Shown here: one piece after another, positions 34,154 to 42,055 of the stretch
Layout of the letters: every line of letters starts with the position of its first letter
Position numbering within the stretch: the first letter of the stretch is position 1
DNA from: Ferruginibacter sp041911275
GTDB taxonomy: Bacteria > Bacteroidota > Bacteroidia > Chitinophagales > Chitinophagaceae
Direction of reading: 5' to 3'
NCBI GenBank assembly: GCA_041911275.1
Contig: JAYRPG010000146.1
Span: forward strand, 1-64,000
Length of the DNA: 64,000 nucleotides
The notes under the pieces: generated by a model
The model's database searches: none
Told to the model about the DNA's origin: nothing
Seen by the model: only the letters and a program-made list of their open reading frames with translations
Translations under genes and position numbers: made by a program

Positions 34154-35242
34154 ATGCAAATGCCTGCACTTTTCCTTTTAATCCTGACAGTCTGCTCCTG
34201 CAGGGGGCAGCATACAGAAATGGTATCCCTTAGTTCTGCCAGACAGGCCGTTTTTCCGGACGGAGCACCGGCCATCCAGCCAAAGGCCGCCGGCAATCTG
34301 ATCTTTCCGGTAAGCACCAACCGGAGGCCCGATGCCTCTGAGTTGCAGGTAAGCCGGTATATCCGCCGCATTTACCAGGATAAGGCCGGTAATATCTGGT
34401 TCGGTACCAACGATGAAGGGCTTTGCCGGGTTAACGGGGAGGACTTCCGGTACTTTAATCAAAATGACGGATTGTCCGGCAATGCAGTCAGGGGCATTGC
34501 GGAGGACGCTTCCGGGCACCTCTGGTTTGCCACCAACGGCGGCCTCACCCGATATGACGGACATGCATTTACCCGGTATACGATGAAAGACGGATTGCCT
34601 GATAATGATATCTGGAGCCTGCTGTTCGACCGAAAGGGACAACTCTGGCTGGGAACCCTTTCAGGACTCTGCCGCTTTGATGGGAAAAATTTTACGCGGA
34701 TCGCCCTGCCGGATGCCGGTATCGAGGTGCATTCGCGGTTCAGCCCGGCGCTGGTATGGTCCATGGCAGAAGACAATGCGGGCAATATCTGGTTCGGTAC
34801 AGATGGCGGTGGGGTGCGCAGGTATGATGGCAGCCGGTTTCACATCCTCACAGACCGCGATGGGCTGGCCGGCAACAATATACTTTCCATCTGCACCGAC
34901 CGCTCAGGCAATACCTGGTTCAGTACCTGGGGACAGGGGGTAAGCCGTTTTGATGGAAAGACCTTTACCCGGTTCACCCAGGCAGACGGACTGGCTGCGG
35001 ACGCCGTCTGGACGATGTACACAGACAAAGCCGGTGATGTCTGGATGGGAACGCTCGGCGGAGGCATCAGTCGCTTTGATGGCCGAAGCTTTATCAATTA
35101 CCGCGAAAAAGACGGCCTTACCCGCAACCATGTTCAGAGTATTTACCAGGATAAGGAGGGAAGAATGTGGTTTGGTTTTTCAGGCGGGGTATTTCAACTG
35201 AAGGGCAGTGCATTGGTAAACTTTATCCGGCCCGGCTGCTGA
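34154..35242 (+). CDS. Seven-blade two-component-type propeller lipoprotein
   Basis: A 362-residue secreted protein. Starting at 34154 gives a short signal peptide with the lipobox-like TVCSC around residues 14-18. The remainder consists of seven repeats of the reg_prop type (I-x-x-D-x-x-G-x-I/L-W-x-G-T-x-x-G-x-x-x-x-D-G), at about 75, 117, 159, 206, 248, 290 and 332. This is one full seven-blade propeller. In hybrid two-component sensors such propellers occur as paired 14-blade periplasmic domains that bind oligosaccharides; here one stands alone without kinase. It is divergent from the membrane regulator and may be its sensing partner. Confidence 0.85.
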   Translation: MQMPALFLLILTVCSCRGQHTEMVSLSSARQAVFPDGAPAIQPKAAGNLIFPVSTNRRPDASELQVSRYIRRIYQDKAGNIWFGTNDEGLCRVNGEDFRYFNQNDGLSGNAVRGIAEDASGHLWFATNGGLTRYDGHAFTRYTMKDGLPDNDIWSLLFDRKGQLWLGTLSGLCRFDGKNFTRIALPDAGIEVHSRFSPALVWSMAEDNAGNIWFGTDGGGVRRYDGSRFHILTDRDGLAGNNILSICTDRSGNTWFSTWGQGVSRFDGKTFTRFTQADGLAADAVWTMYTDKAGDVWMGTLGGGISRFDGRSFINYREKDGLTRNHVQSIYQDKEGRMWFGFSGGVFQLKGSALVNFIRPGC

Positions 35243-35308
35243 TCAGTCCGCAGCTAACATTCATCATTCGTACATCGAATAGAAATGAAATCAATTAAAT
35301 CTTAAAAG

Positions 35309-35854
35309 ATGAAAAAACTCCTTTATATACTCGTCTTATTGCTGGTGGTGGTAAGCGGACTGGTATTTGCCAATCGTGCAATTAAAAATGAAAGGGCAGA
35401 AAAGTCAATCCCCCGGCCGCTCGCTGCTGAAAATGCAGCCGCTTTGAAACAATGGGAGGCTACTCCTGCTGGTGTGATGTACAAAGAATGGGAAGCTTCC
35501 CCTGCGGGCAAAAAAGTGTATGCCAGTGAAGAAAAAATCAGGAAGTCTATCCGGGATTACTCCAATATGGAAGCAGTGGTAACCGCTCTTACACTTCCGC
35601 CGGGCTCCAGGGTAGGTTTCGGGGTAATGGTCAGGATTCAGGGCGACGATTATATTCTTTCATTCGGACCTGAACAACCGGACAATAAAGAATATCAGCA
35701 ATTACACAGCCTGAAAGTAAACGACAAAATCATTATAAAAAGCCATAGCGTATCGCACGCACCCAAGTATGCATATCCAATCGTAGCAGGCGACTATGTG
35801 GAACGGGATCATAAAATAATCTATAAACGTGCACCTGGCAAAGGAGGTTGCTAG
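35309..35854 (+). CDS. Secreted hypothetical protein with WEAxPAG repeats
   Basis: A 181-residue protein with a long signal helix (LLYILVLLLVVVSGLVFA). After a basic linker, two near-identical repeats WEATPAGVMYK and WEASPAGKKVY sit at residues 49-59 and 61-71. A mixed alpha/beta domain follows, ending in a GGC tail. Base composition is more AT-rich than most neighbours. It starts 67 bp after the propeller gene in the same direction and may be co-transcribed, making it a candidate effector of that locus. I recognise no family. Confidence 0.62.
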   Translation: MKKLLYILVLLLVVVSGLVFANRAIKNERAEKSIPRPLAAENAAALKQWEATPAGVMYKEWEASPAGKKVYASEEKIRKSIRDYSNMEAVVTALTLPPGSRVGFGVMVRIQGDDYILSFGPEQPDNKEYQQLHSLKVNDKIIIKSHSVSHAPKYAYPIVAGDYVERDHKIIYKRAPGKGGC

Positions 35855-35990
35855 GGGAATGTAGGGTGAAACAGAAACAGACATGTTCTTTTTGTGATCA
35901 GGCAGAAGCAATCACATTTTAAATCCTGCCTGATTGACAGTACCACGCAAATGGAATCCTGATTCCAGCACAGCGTCCATACCTTCCTGT

Positions 35991-35998
35991 TACCTTTG
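35991..35998 (+). promoter_or_regulatory. -7 box of the acetyltransferase gene
   Basis: TACCTTTG matches TAnnTTTG and ends four bases before the ATG at 36003, implying an almost leaderless transcript. No clear -33 partner is seen. Confidence 0.4.
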
Positions 35999-36002
35999 CA
36001 GC

Positions 36003-36494
36003 ATGTCATCTCCCGCTTTTATTCTCCGTGCCGTGCAACCAGGCGACAATGCCGCCCTGGCACGCATCATCCGACAGGTATTTTATGAATTTGATGCACC
36101 CCGCACCGGTACCGTTTTCGCTGATCCTGATACCGACCATTTATTCGAACTGTTTCAAAAGAAAGGAGCGGTTTTGTGGGTAGCTGAACTGGATGAACGG
36201 GTGATGGGCTGCTGCGGCATCTACCCTACCGCAGAGCTGGAACCCGGCACCGTGGAGCTGGTGAAATTTTACCTGGATGCGGCTGCCCGGGGAAAAGGCA
36301 TCGGCCGTGCCCTGATGGAGAAAAGTCTTGCTGCTGCCAGAGCACTCGGCTACCGGCGCTGTTACCTCGAAAGTTTATCACATTTCAGCAAGGCCGTTCA
36401 CCTGTATGAACAACAGGGGTTCCGGGTATTGCCTCACCGCATGGGCGCAAGCGGTCATTCATCCTGCAATATCTGGATGCTGAAAGACCTTTGA
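36003..36494 (+). CDS. GNAT family N-acetyltransferase
   Basis: A 163-residue acetyl-CoA-dependent transferase. The N-terminal strand/helix FILRAVQPGDNAALARIIRQVFYEF is followed by VLWVAELDERVMGCCGIYP, then ELVKFYLDAAARGKGIGRALMEKSL, which includes the CoA-binding R/Q-x-x-G-x-G/A loop. The LESLSHFSKAVHLYEQQGFRVLPHRMG end completes the fold. The acceptor cannot be told from sequence. The Met at 36003 sits right behind a TACCTTTG box; an upstream Met at 35934 would precede it. It converges with a secreted hypothetical 9 bp away. Confidence 0.9.
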   Translation: MSSPAFILRAVQPGDNAALARIIRQVFYEFDAPRTGTVFADPDTDHLFELFQKKGAVLWVAELDERVMGCCGIYPTAELEPGTVELVKFYLDAAARGKGIGRALMEKSLAAARALGYRRCYLESLSHFSKAVHLYEQQGFRVLPHRMGASGHSSCNIWMLKDL

Positions 36495-36503
36495 TGGCAT
36501 TCC

Positions 36504-37310
36504 TCAGAATTTTTTGGCATAATACAGCAGCAGGGCCGGATCGCCGAACACCAGTTCGCCATCGGCAGCCTTGTACACATTCAGTTCCCAGCTGTAATCG
36601 CCCGATGCGATATATAGGGCGGTGCCGCGGAGATGGATTTCGCAGGGCACCGAGAAAGTTTGATTGGTTTGGTAAAAAGTGATTTCTCCCCGCAGCGGAA
36701 TGCCCGTGGTATCGGTGATTTTCAGGTACTGGATGATATTCACCGGCGGGTTGATGGCGCCGGGTTTGGCCACCCTCCTGTATACCCGCCAGTTGCCGGC
36801 CACGGCTTCGGCACTTACGGGGAGGGGTACACTGAATTCATCCTGCTTTACCGAGAGCCGTCCGAGCGTTTCAAAATAAAACTCAGGGGTTTTGCGGAAG
36901 GTATGCACAAAATCTTCCTGGTTATCCAATACCGCCAGGCTGTCGTTCAGCGACAGGATGGTGTACACATCCGCCGCCGCCAGCAGTACGTCGCCGGGTT
37001 CGATGCTGGCCTCACCCTGCATACTGGTGGCGGAATTGCCTTCGCGGGTAATCACTTTGCCGGGGCCGCTGAAGTTCAGGAAAAGCGTGTCTTTCACGGC
37101 CACCTCACGGCCGGCATGATCCCGCCGGCTCACTTCCTGCCATTTACCCAGCAGCTGAGCGGTGCTGAACCGGGGGGCAGGGGGTGCTTTCGCTTTCTTG
37201 TTTTTGGACACATCAATAGGATCCATGCCCTTCCTTTTCACTTTCTGGGCATCGGCCGTGCCGGTGATGAGCAGCAGCACGACGGGAAGCAGGCCATATC
37301 GTGTAATCAT
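36504..37310 (-). CDS. Secreted hypothetical protein
   Basis: A 268-residue exported protein with signal peptide (LLPVVLLLITGTADAQ, cleavage near residue 21), a Lys-rich linker (KVKRKGMDPIDVSKNKKAK) and two similar beta-rich halves. Each half contains a lipocalin-like (L/V)xGxWxVxRR-type strand: LLGKWQEVSRRD near 53 and VAGNWRVYRRVA near 170. The internal duplication suggests two lipocalin-like or META-like domains. No ligand or enzyme motif is visible. The gene is divergent from the nfu gene with a 200-bp spacer, and converges with the acetyltransferase. Confidence 0.7.
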   Translation of the reverse strand: MITRYGLLPVVLLLITGTADAQKVKRKGMDPIDVSKNKKAKAPPAPRFSTAQLLGKWQEVSRRDHAGREVAVKDTLFLNFSGPGKVITREGNSATSMQGEASIEPGDVLLAAADVYTILSLNDSLAVLDNQEDFVHTFRKTPEFYFETLGRLSVKQDEFSVPLPVSAEAVAGNWRVYRRVAKPGAINPPVNIIQYLKITDTTGIPLRGEITFYQTNQTFSVPCEIHLRGTALYIASGDYSWELNVYKAADGELVFGDPALLLYYAKKF

Positions 37311-37484
37311 AAATTGCTGGTTGACAGGTGAACATTAACAGCCGGGCTGCAGGTGTCCTGTTTCCGCAACACCGGGATAAAGGTACTGATTCGGGACTTT
37401 CCGCTTCATTTTTCGAAATGGGGAATTATTGATCTGCTCCCCCGGCCAGGGGCCGCGGCTCAACCTTTTTAGACCGGCTTTTGT

Positions 37485-37492
37485 TAACTTTG
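37485..37492 (+). promoter_or_regulatory. -7 box of the NifU-like gene
   Basis: TAACTTTG matches TAnnTTTG, 20 bases before the ATG at 37513. The -33 element is not clear. Confidence 0.4.
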
Positions 37493-37512
37493 CAGGACTA
37501 AAGAATCTGGTT

Positions 37513-38112
37513 ATGATCAAGACAGGCAGCACCATCGTGAGCATCTATACGGAGATGACTCCCAACCCGGAAACCATGAAGTTTGTGGCCAACAAGCTCC
37601 TCTACCCGGGCAAGAGCATTGATTTCCCGGATGAGGCCAGCGCAGCACCCTCGCCCCTGGCACAGGAACTGTTTACCTTTCCCTTCATCCGCTCCGTATT
37701 CATCGCCAGCAATTTTATCACCCTCACCAAAACGCCGGAAACCGGCGATTGGCAGGATGTGATCCCCACCATCAAGCAGTTCCTCAAGGAATACCTCGAA
37801 GAGGGTAAGGTTGTGATCAACGAAGAGGCGGTGGTGAGCCTCAAGACTGAAGGCAGCAATGCCATCAGCGAAGACGATGATGATGTGGTGAAGCGCATCA
37901 AGGAGCTCCTCGAAAACTATGTAAAGCCCGCCGTGGAAATGGACGGCGGCGCCATCCAGTTCAAAAGCTACGAAAACGGCCGGGTGAACCTGATGCTGCA
38001 GGGAAGTTGCAGTGGTTGTCCTTCCTCCATGATCACCCTTAAATCGGGTATCGAGGGCATGATGAAACGCATGATTCCCGAAGTGAAGGAAGTGGTGGCA
38101 GAAGCCGAATAA
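37513..38112 (+). CDS. NifU-like Fe-S scaffold/carrier protein
   Basis: A 199-residue protein with an N-terminal Nfu_N domain (EMTPNPETMKFVANKLLYPG, FPFIRSVFIASNFITLTK; residues 10-95) and a C-terminal NifU domain (VKRIKELLENYVKPAVEMDGGAIQF, then GSCSGCPSS with the CxxC ligands for a bridging 4Fe-4S cluster). Such Nfu proteins deliver clusters to target enzymes. The Met at 37513 starts exactly in front of the Nfu_N domain; an upstream Met at 37429 overlaps the promoter region and is unlikely. A strong terminator follows at 38146-38176. Confidence 0.93.
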   Translation: MIKTGSTIVSIYTEMTPNPETMKFVANKLLYPGKSIDFPDEASAAPSPLAQELFTFPFIRSVFIASNFITLTKTPETGDWQDVIPTIKQFLKEYLEEGKVVINEEAVVSLKTEGSNAISEDDDDVVKRIKELLENYVKPAVEMDGGAIQFKSYENGRVNLMLQGSCSGCPSSMITLKSGIEGMMKRMIPEVKEVVAEAE

Positions 38113-38470
38113 CCCATCCTCCTCCGGTTGTATCCCTTATTCAGGAACTGTATCCTTAGCCGGATACAGTTTTTTTATGCATGACACCGTTTATCCCTCA
38201 CTTTGGGCAGGGTTTCATGGATCAGTTGCAGCCGCTGCCGGAGCCTGTCCGGGTTACACCCGGAATCACCAGGGTACACACATCGGCAGCGGCAGGGCAG
38301 TGACTTGCGGCTGGTTTTTCCGGAACAGCCCTTCCGGCCGGCGCATCAACGGCCCGGAGAAGCTGTTTTTCTGCTACCTTCCGGTTTGAATACCCGGGCA
38401 GTTTTGTGGACCAGTTGCAGCATCGCTGCTGGTGCAGCCTGTTGCGGTATGTTGAACCCTAAAGCACAGG
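38113..38470. other. Spacer between the NifU-like gene and pnuC
   Basis: 358 bp without a supported gene. It contains the nfu terminator, then two loosely similar stretches centred on CAGTTGCAGC near 38225 and 38410. The frames that run through are short and lack any protein resemblance. Confidence 0.5.
38146..38176 (+). terminator. Terminator of the NifU-like gene
   Basis: A perfect 10-bp stem (AACTGTATCC with its complement), a 6-nt loop and a run of seven T residues starting at the stem end. Located 34 bases after the stop codon. Confidence 0.85.
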
Positions 38471-39088
38471 ATGACCCTTACTGAATTATACCAGCGTTTT
38501 CTCGAAAATGTTCGGCAAACCACCTGGCCGGAGTGGGTAAGCACCGTGGCGCAGATTGCCAGTGTATGGTATGCCCGGAAAAACGATATCCGGGTATATC
38601 CTACGGGTATCGCCGGCGTGTTGCTGGCCGCGTGGGTCTATTTCTTCCTGGTGGATCCTCCGCTCTATGCGGATGGTTGCCTGAATCTGTACTATTTTGT
38701 GATGAGTGTATATGGCTGGTACCACTGGGCGCAGAAAAAAGACAGCACCCACTATGCCTATCCCATCCGCTGGTGTACCTGGCCGGAGCGGATCAGCGGC
38801 TTGCTGCTTTTTGGCGCGGGCTTCCTGCTGCTGCTGGGCGTGCTTACCCGTTACACCAACAGCAATACGCCGGTGCTTGATGCCCTGGTATCTGCTTCCG
38901 CGGTGACCGCCATGTGGTGGATGGCCAAAAGGAAAATCGAAAACTGGCATGCCTGGATCTTCTCCAACCTGGTGGCCATTCCGCTCAATTTTTACAAGGG
39001 GCTGATGTTGTTTACGCTGATGTACCTGCTCTTCCTGCTGCTGGCCTGGATGGGGTACCGCCAGTGGAAACAACAGGCTGCCGCCTGA
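38471..39088 (+). CDS. pnuC: PnuC family nicotinamide riboside/mononucleotide transporter
   Basis: A 205-residue inner-membrane protein with about seven helices. PnuC hallmarks include WVSTVAQIASVWYARKNDIRVYPTGI near the N-terminus, YYFVMSVYGWYHWAQ in the middle (aromatic substrate site) and WMAKRKIENWHAWIFSNLVAIPLNFYKG toward the C-terminus. It imports nicotinamide riboside by facilitated diffusion, trapped inside by phosphorylation. A NadR-like ribosylnicotinamide kinase gene lies 1.2 kb downstream in the same direction, matching that logic. The stop overlaps the next gene's ATG (TGATG), indicating translational coupling with the hydrolase gene between. Confidence 0.92.
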   Translation: MTLTELYQRFLENVRQTTWPEWVSTVAQIASVWYARKNDIRVYPTGIAGVLLAAWVYFFLVDPPLYADGCLNLYYFVMSVYGWYHWAQKKDSTHYAYPIRWCTWPERISGLLLFGAGFLLLLGVLTRYTNSNTPVLDALVSASAVTAMWWMAKRKIENWHAWIFSNLVAIPLNFYKGLMLFTLMYLLFLLLAWMGYRQWKQQAAA

Positions 39089-40086
39089 TGGGCATGTTAC
39101 CAACCTGGCATATGAACCGATTCATTATCCTCCTGCTTGTCCTGCTCACCCGGGGGCCGGTGTTACCGGCACAAGCCATCCTGCGCGACACATCCTTCAG
39201 TGTGTACAGCGAGTACCGGAAGTTGCAGCGCAGCTATCCGCAGATCCGCATCGCGGAAACGGAGGCGTCGGTTCCGGTGAAACAGCAATCGGTGCGGGTG
39301 TCGTGTAAGGGCAGCCGGCGGCCCCTGCAGCTGGAAGTATTCCGTCCGTCCCGGAAGACACAATGCAATGGCATTGGCCTCATGATCGTGCATGGCGGGG
39401 GCTGGCGTTCAGGGCATCCGTTGCAGCATGCGCCGCTGGCGCAAAGGCTTGCCGCGCTGGGCTATACCTGTTTTCTGCCCGAATACCGCTTGTCGGCCGA
39501 GGCCCCTTTTCCGGCAGCGGTACACGACCTCAAAGCCGCGCTGCGCTGGATCCGGAAGCATGCGGCCCGTTACGCACTCGATACCGCGCGGCTTGCCGTG
39601 GCCGGATTTTCTGCGGGGGGAGAGCTGGCCGCATTTTTGGGCGCCACCCGTTACCTGCCGGAGTGGGAGGGACCAGATTGTCCGGATGGCTATGCCGGCC
39701 TGGGCGCGGTGATTGATATTGACGGCATCCTTTCCTTTATCCACCCGGAAAGCGGTGAAGGTGATGACAGCCGGCGGATATCGGCCGCCACCCACTGGCT
39801 CGGTTACCCGAAAAATGAACGGCCTGAATTATGGCGTACAGCCTCTCCGCTAACCTGGGCGGGAGCGGCAACACCGCCCACGCTCTTCCTCAACAGTTCA
39901 GTGGCCCGCATGCATGCCGGAAGAGATGATTATATCCGCCTGCTCACGCGGGAGGGCATATACACCGAGGTGCAGCATTTTAACGATGCGCCGCACGCCT
40001 TCTGCCTTTTTCATCCCTGGTTTGAGACCACTGTGGTGTACATGGATGCTTTTCTCCGGAAGGTTTTTGGGCCAGCGGTTCGCTGA
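39088..40086 (+). CDS. Secreted alpha/beta hydrolase (carboxylesterase-like)
   Basis: A 332-residue exported hydrolase. The signal helix RFIILLLVLLTRGPVLPAQA follows the Met at 39112; the chosen ATG at 39088 overlaps the pnuC stop and adds eight residues. The oxyanion-hole motif HGGGW (about 113), nucleophile elbow GFSAGGEL (Ser near 175), Asp in the YIRLL region (probably GRDDY) and the terminal His (NDAPHAF) make a complete hormone-sensitive-lipase-like triad. BD-FAE/esterase relatives act on acetylated sugars or small esters. Its position inside a pnuC-kinase group is odd for a polymer-degrading enzyme. Confidence 0.85.
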   Translation: MGMLPTWHMNRFIILLLVLLTRGPVLPAQAILRDTSFSVYSEYRKLQRSYPQIRIAETEASVPVKQQSVRVSCKGSRRPLQLEVFRPSRKTQCNGIGLMIVHGGGWRSGHPLQHAPLAQRLAALGYTCFLPEYRLSAEAPFPAAVHDLKAALRWIRKHAARYALDTARLAVAGFSAGGELAAFLGATRYLPEWEGPDCPDGYAGLGAVIDIDGILSFIHPESGEGDDSRRISAATHWLGYPKNERPELWRTASPLTWAGAATPPTLFLNSSVARMHAGRDDYIRLLTREGIYTEVQHFNDAPHAFCLFHPWFETTVVYMDAFLRKVFGPAVR

Positions 40087-40208
40087 AAGGTTCAAAAGGT
40101 TCAACGTTCAGGAGGTTCAAAACGTTGAAGATTGGATATTGAAAATTTCCTGTTCTGCCTTTCCCTGTTTAACATTCCTTGTTCACCATTCCTTGTTCAC
40201 CATTCCCG
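40087..40208. repeat. Composite repeat-word spacer 4
   Basis: GTTCAAAAG words (40087-40127), a TTGGATATTGAAAATTTCC block (40132-40150) and CCTTGTTCACC / CCCTGTTT words (40151-40208). The order matches the spacers at 50511-50745 and, reversed, 28855-29072. A promoter for the NadR-like gene is embedded in and just after its end. Confidence 0.75.
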
Positions 40209-40226
40209 CTCTTTCCGGTAATTTTG
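40194..40226 (+). promoter_or_regulatory. Promoter of the NadR-like kinase gene
   Basis: A TTG at 40194-40196, inside the repeat words, and a TAATTTTG -7 box (40219-40226) at 22-nt spacing lie 37 bases before the start codon at 40263. Confidence 0.5.
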
Positions 40227-40262
40227 GTATTCTCCGGCAGCGATCAGCCGGTAATTCAGATC

Positions 40263-40838
40263 ATGCATCGCATTCGCAAAATTGTGGTGGTGGGTCCCGA
40301 ATCCACGGGCAAAAGCACGCTCTGCAGCCTGCTGGCTGAGCATTTTGAAACCCTGTGGGTGCGGGAGTATGCCCGGGAATACCTGTTGAAACACGGTACG
40401 GCTTACCGTTATGAAGATTTGCTCACCATTGCGCGCGGCCAGTTAAAGCTGGAGGAGGAAGGGGTAAGGCAACTGATGGAGCACGATGCCTTCCTCGCGG
40501 CCGGTTCAGCCCACCAGCCTCCCCTGCCCCTGTTTGTGGATACGGATATGTATGTGATGAAAGTGTGGTGCGAATTTGTGTTCAACCAGTGCCATCCCTG
40601 GATCCTCGACCGCCTGGCGGAAAGCCGGGCTGATCTGTACCTGCTGGCGGCCACCGATGCGCCCTGGGTGAAAGATGAATTGCGGGAGTACCCGGATCCG
40701 GCTACCCGGGATCGCCTTTACCGGTATTACAAGGATCACCTGGTACACCAGTCGGTGCCCTGGGTGGAGATCAGCGGCAACTATGTACAGCGTTTGCAGC
40801 AGGCCATTGCGGCTGTGCAGGCTGTGCTGCAGGCTTAG
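40263..40838 (+). CDS. NadR-like ATP-binding protein (ribosylnicotinamide kinase)
   Basis: A 191-residue kinase of the NadR C-terminal type. Walker A GPESTGKST is at residues 11-19. FETLWVREYAREYLLKHG supplies the substrate-binding region, and PLFVDTDMYVMKVWCEFVF gives Walker B. DAPWVKDELREYPD is the lid. It lacks the N-terminal adenylyltransferase and HTH of enterobacterial NadR, so it should only phosphorylate nicotinamide riboside to NMN. Together with pnuC it makes an uptake-and-trap route to NAD. Its promoter is inside a repeat spacer. An in-frame Met at 40179 lies in repeats and was rejected. The gene converges with recX, overlapping it by 4 bp. Confidence 0.9.
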   Translation: MHRIRKIVVVGPESTGKSTLCSLLAEHFETLWVREYAREYLLKHGTAYRYEDLLTIARGQLKLEEEGVRQLMEHDAFLAAGSAHQPPLPLFVDTDMYVMKVWCEFVFNQCHPWILDRLAESRADLYLLAATDAPWVKDELREYPDPATRDRLYRYYKDHLVHQSVPWVEISGNYVQRLQQAIAAVQAVLQA

Positions 40839-41311
40839 AATTTTTTCAGGATTCCGGCTATGAGGTCGTTTTCAAAACCCTTTTGCAGGAGGTAGTCCTG
40901 CAGCTTCCTTTTTTTCATCCACAGGTTGGTGTTTCCTTTCAGACTTTGCCATTTTTGCTCGGCCAGCCTTTCGAGGGTGGCCTGGTAGGCCTCGTCATCT
41001 ATTTCCCGCAGCGCTTTGCGGATACAGTAATCGCTGAGGCCCTTGCCTTTGAGGGCAAACTGTATCTTCTTCCGACCCCACTGTTTGGTGCGGAACCGGC
41101 CGCCCGCATACTGGCAGGCAAACCGTTCTTCATTCAGGTAATCTTCTTCAATCAGCCGGCTGATGAGGGCGTCGGCATCTTCGCCGTACACCCCGTAGCC
41201 AGCCAGCTTTTCCCTCACTTCGCGGTGGCACCGTTCCTGGTAAGCACAGAACTGCTGCAGTTTGGGCAAGGCCTGCTGCGGGGTAAGACGTATGGGATCA
41301 CGGTCTGTCAA
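40835..41311 (-). CDS. recX: Regulatory protein RecX
   Basis: A 158-residue three-helix-repeat protein. The family pattern is seen in LRECH-like repeats: FCAYQERCHREVREKLAGYGV, LISRLIEEDYLNEERFACQYAGG and GRKKIQFALKGKGLSDYCIRKAL. RecX inhibits or modulates RecA filaments. In this genome it is far from recA (51.5 kb), which is the usual Bacteroidota arrangement. It reads leftward at the end of the six-gene cluster, but a 126-bp gap separates it from the TPR gene, so shared transcription is uncertain. Confidence 0.9.
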   Translation of the reverse strand: MTDRDPIRLTPQQALPKLQQFCAYQERCHREVREKLAGYGVYGEDADALISRLIEEDYLNEERFACQYAGGRFRTKQWGRKKIQFALKGKGLSDYCIRKALREIDDEAYQATLERLAEQKWQSLKGNTNLWMKKRKLQDYLLQKGFENDLIAGILKKF

Positions 41312-41437
41312 GAAGACGAAATTAATGCAGCCCCGTAAATAAACCCGTTGTCTGCCCTCATCCTCATCCTGTATCCCGGCTCAGCCGTACACTCCGGCTG
41401 GCGCATTCCTCTCGAGCATGCCTACCGGTGTGGGTTA

Positions 41438-42055
41438 TTACCGGATTTTGGCCAGTCCGGACAGGCACGACGCATCGCCGGGCCGGTTGAGCAGCGCCAC
41501 CTGGAACAGCAGTTTGGCATCGTTGTTCCGCCCCGTATTCAGGTAACACCAGGCCAGCATGTGGTTGGCGTCATAATCAAAGGGATAAAGGTTCACCAGT
41601 TTTTCGAAGAGCCGGATGGCCGCATCGTATTTTTTCCGGTTGTACTGGATCACACCGGCCCAGTAAGCTGCGGTGTAATTCTGCGGATCAATCTTCAGCA
41701 CCTCCTCGTACTGTTCCAGCACCTTATCCCAGCTTTCCAGGGCCGAGAGCGGCTTCACGAGGCCCAGCCGGGCTTCTAAAGAATAGGGCTTCAGCTGTAC
41801 AGCCTTCTGATAGTGCAGCTGCGACTGCGGATAGTTTTTGTTATTGTAGTGCAGCCAGCCCAGCCGAAGGTTGGTTTCATAACTATTGTCGCTGTTCACC
41901 TTGTTGAGGGTGGCGATGGCCTCGGTGTACTTTTTGTTGTACTCCTGGGTGTAACTGTCGCTGAACGCTTTCTGCAGGGCGTTGTCGTTCTGGGCAAATA
42001 CAGGCAGACTCAGCGCCAGGGCTGCTGCCATGCAGGTGTTTTTTAAAACTGACAT
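41438..42055 (-). CDS. Periplasmic tetratricopeptide repeat protein
   Basis: A 205-residue exported protein with signal peptide (TCMAAALALSLPVFAQ, about 22 residues) and four to five TPR units between residues 30 and 200, e.g. NLRLGWLHYNNKNYPQSQLHYQKAVQLKP and ANHMLAWCYLNTGRNNDAKLLFQVALL. TPR arrays act as docking platforms. Its start overlaps the end of the TPR-barrel gene by 13 bp, a sign of translational coupling. It is the last gene of the PqqD-to-TPR cluster and may bridge periplasmic and outer-membrane components. No catalytic motif. Confidence 0.85.
   Translation of the reverse strand: MSVLKNTCMAAALALSLPVFAQNDNALQKAFSDSYTQEYNKKYTEAIATLNKVNSDNSYETNLRLGWLHYNNKNYPQSQLHYQKAVQLKPYSLEARLGLVKPLSALESWDKVLEQYEEVLKIDPQNYTAAYWAGVIQYNRKKYDAAIRLFEKLVNLYPFDYDANHMLAWCYLNTGRNNDAKLLFQVALLNRPGDASCLSGLAKIR

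Noticed and set aside
38177..38389. A 70-codon ORF before pnuC
   Set aside because: No homology, low complexity, and it begins directly after the nfu terminator without a promoter.
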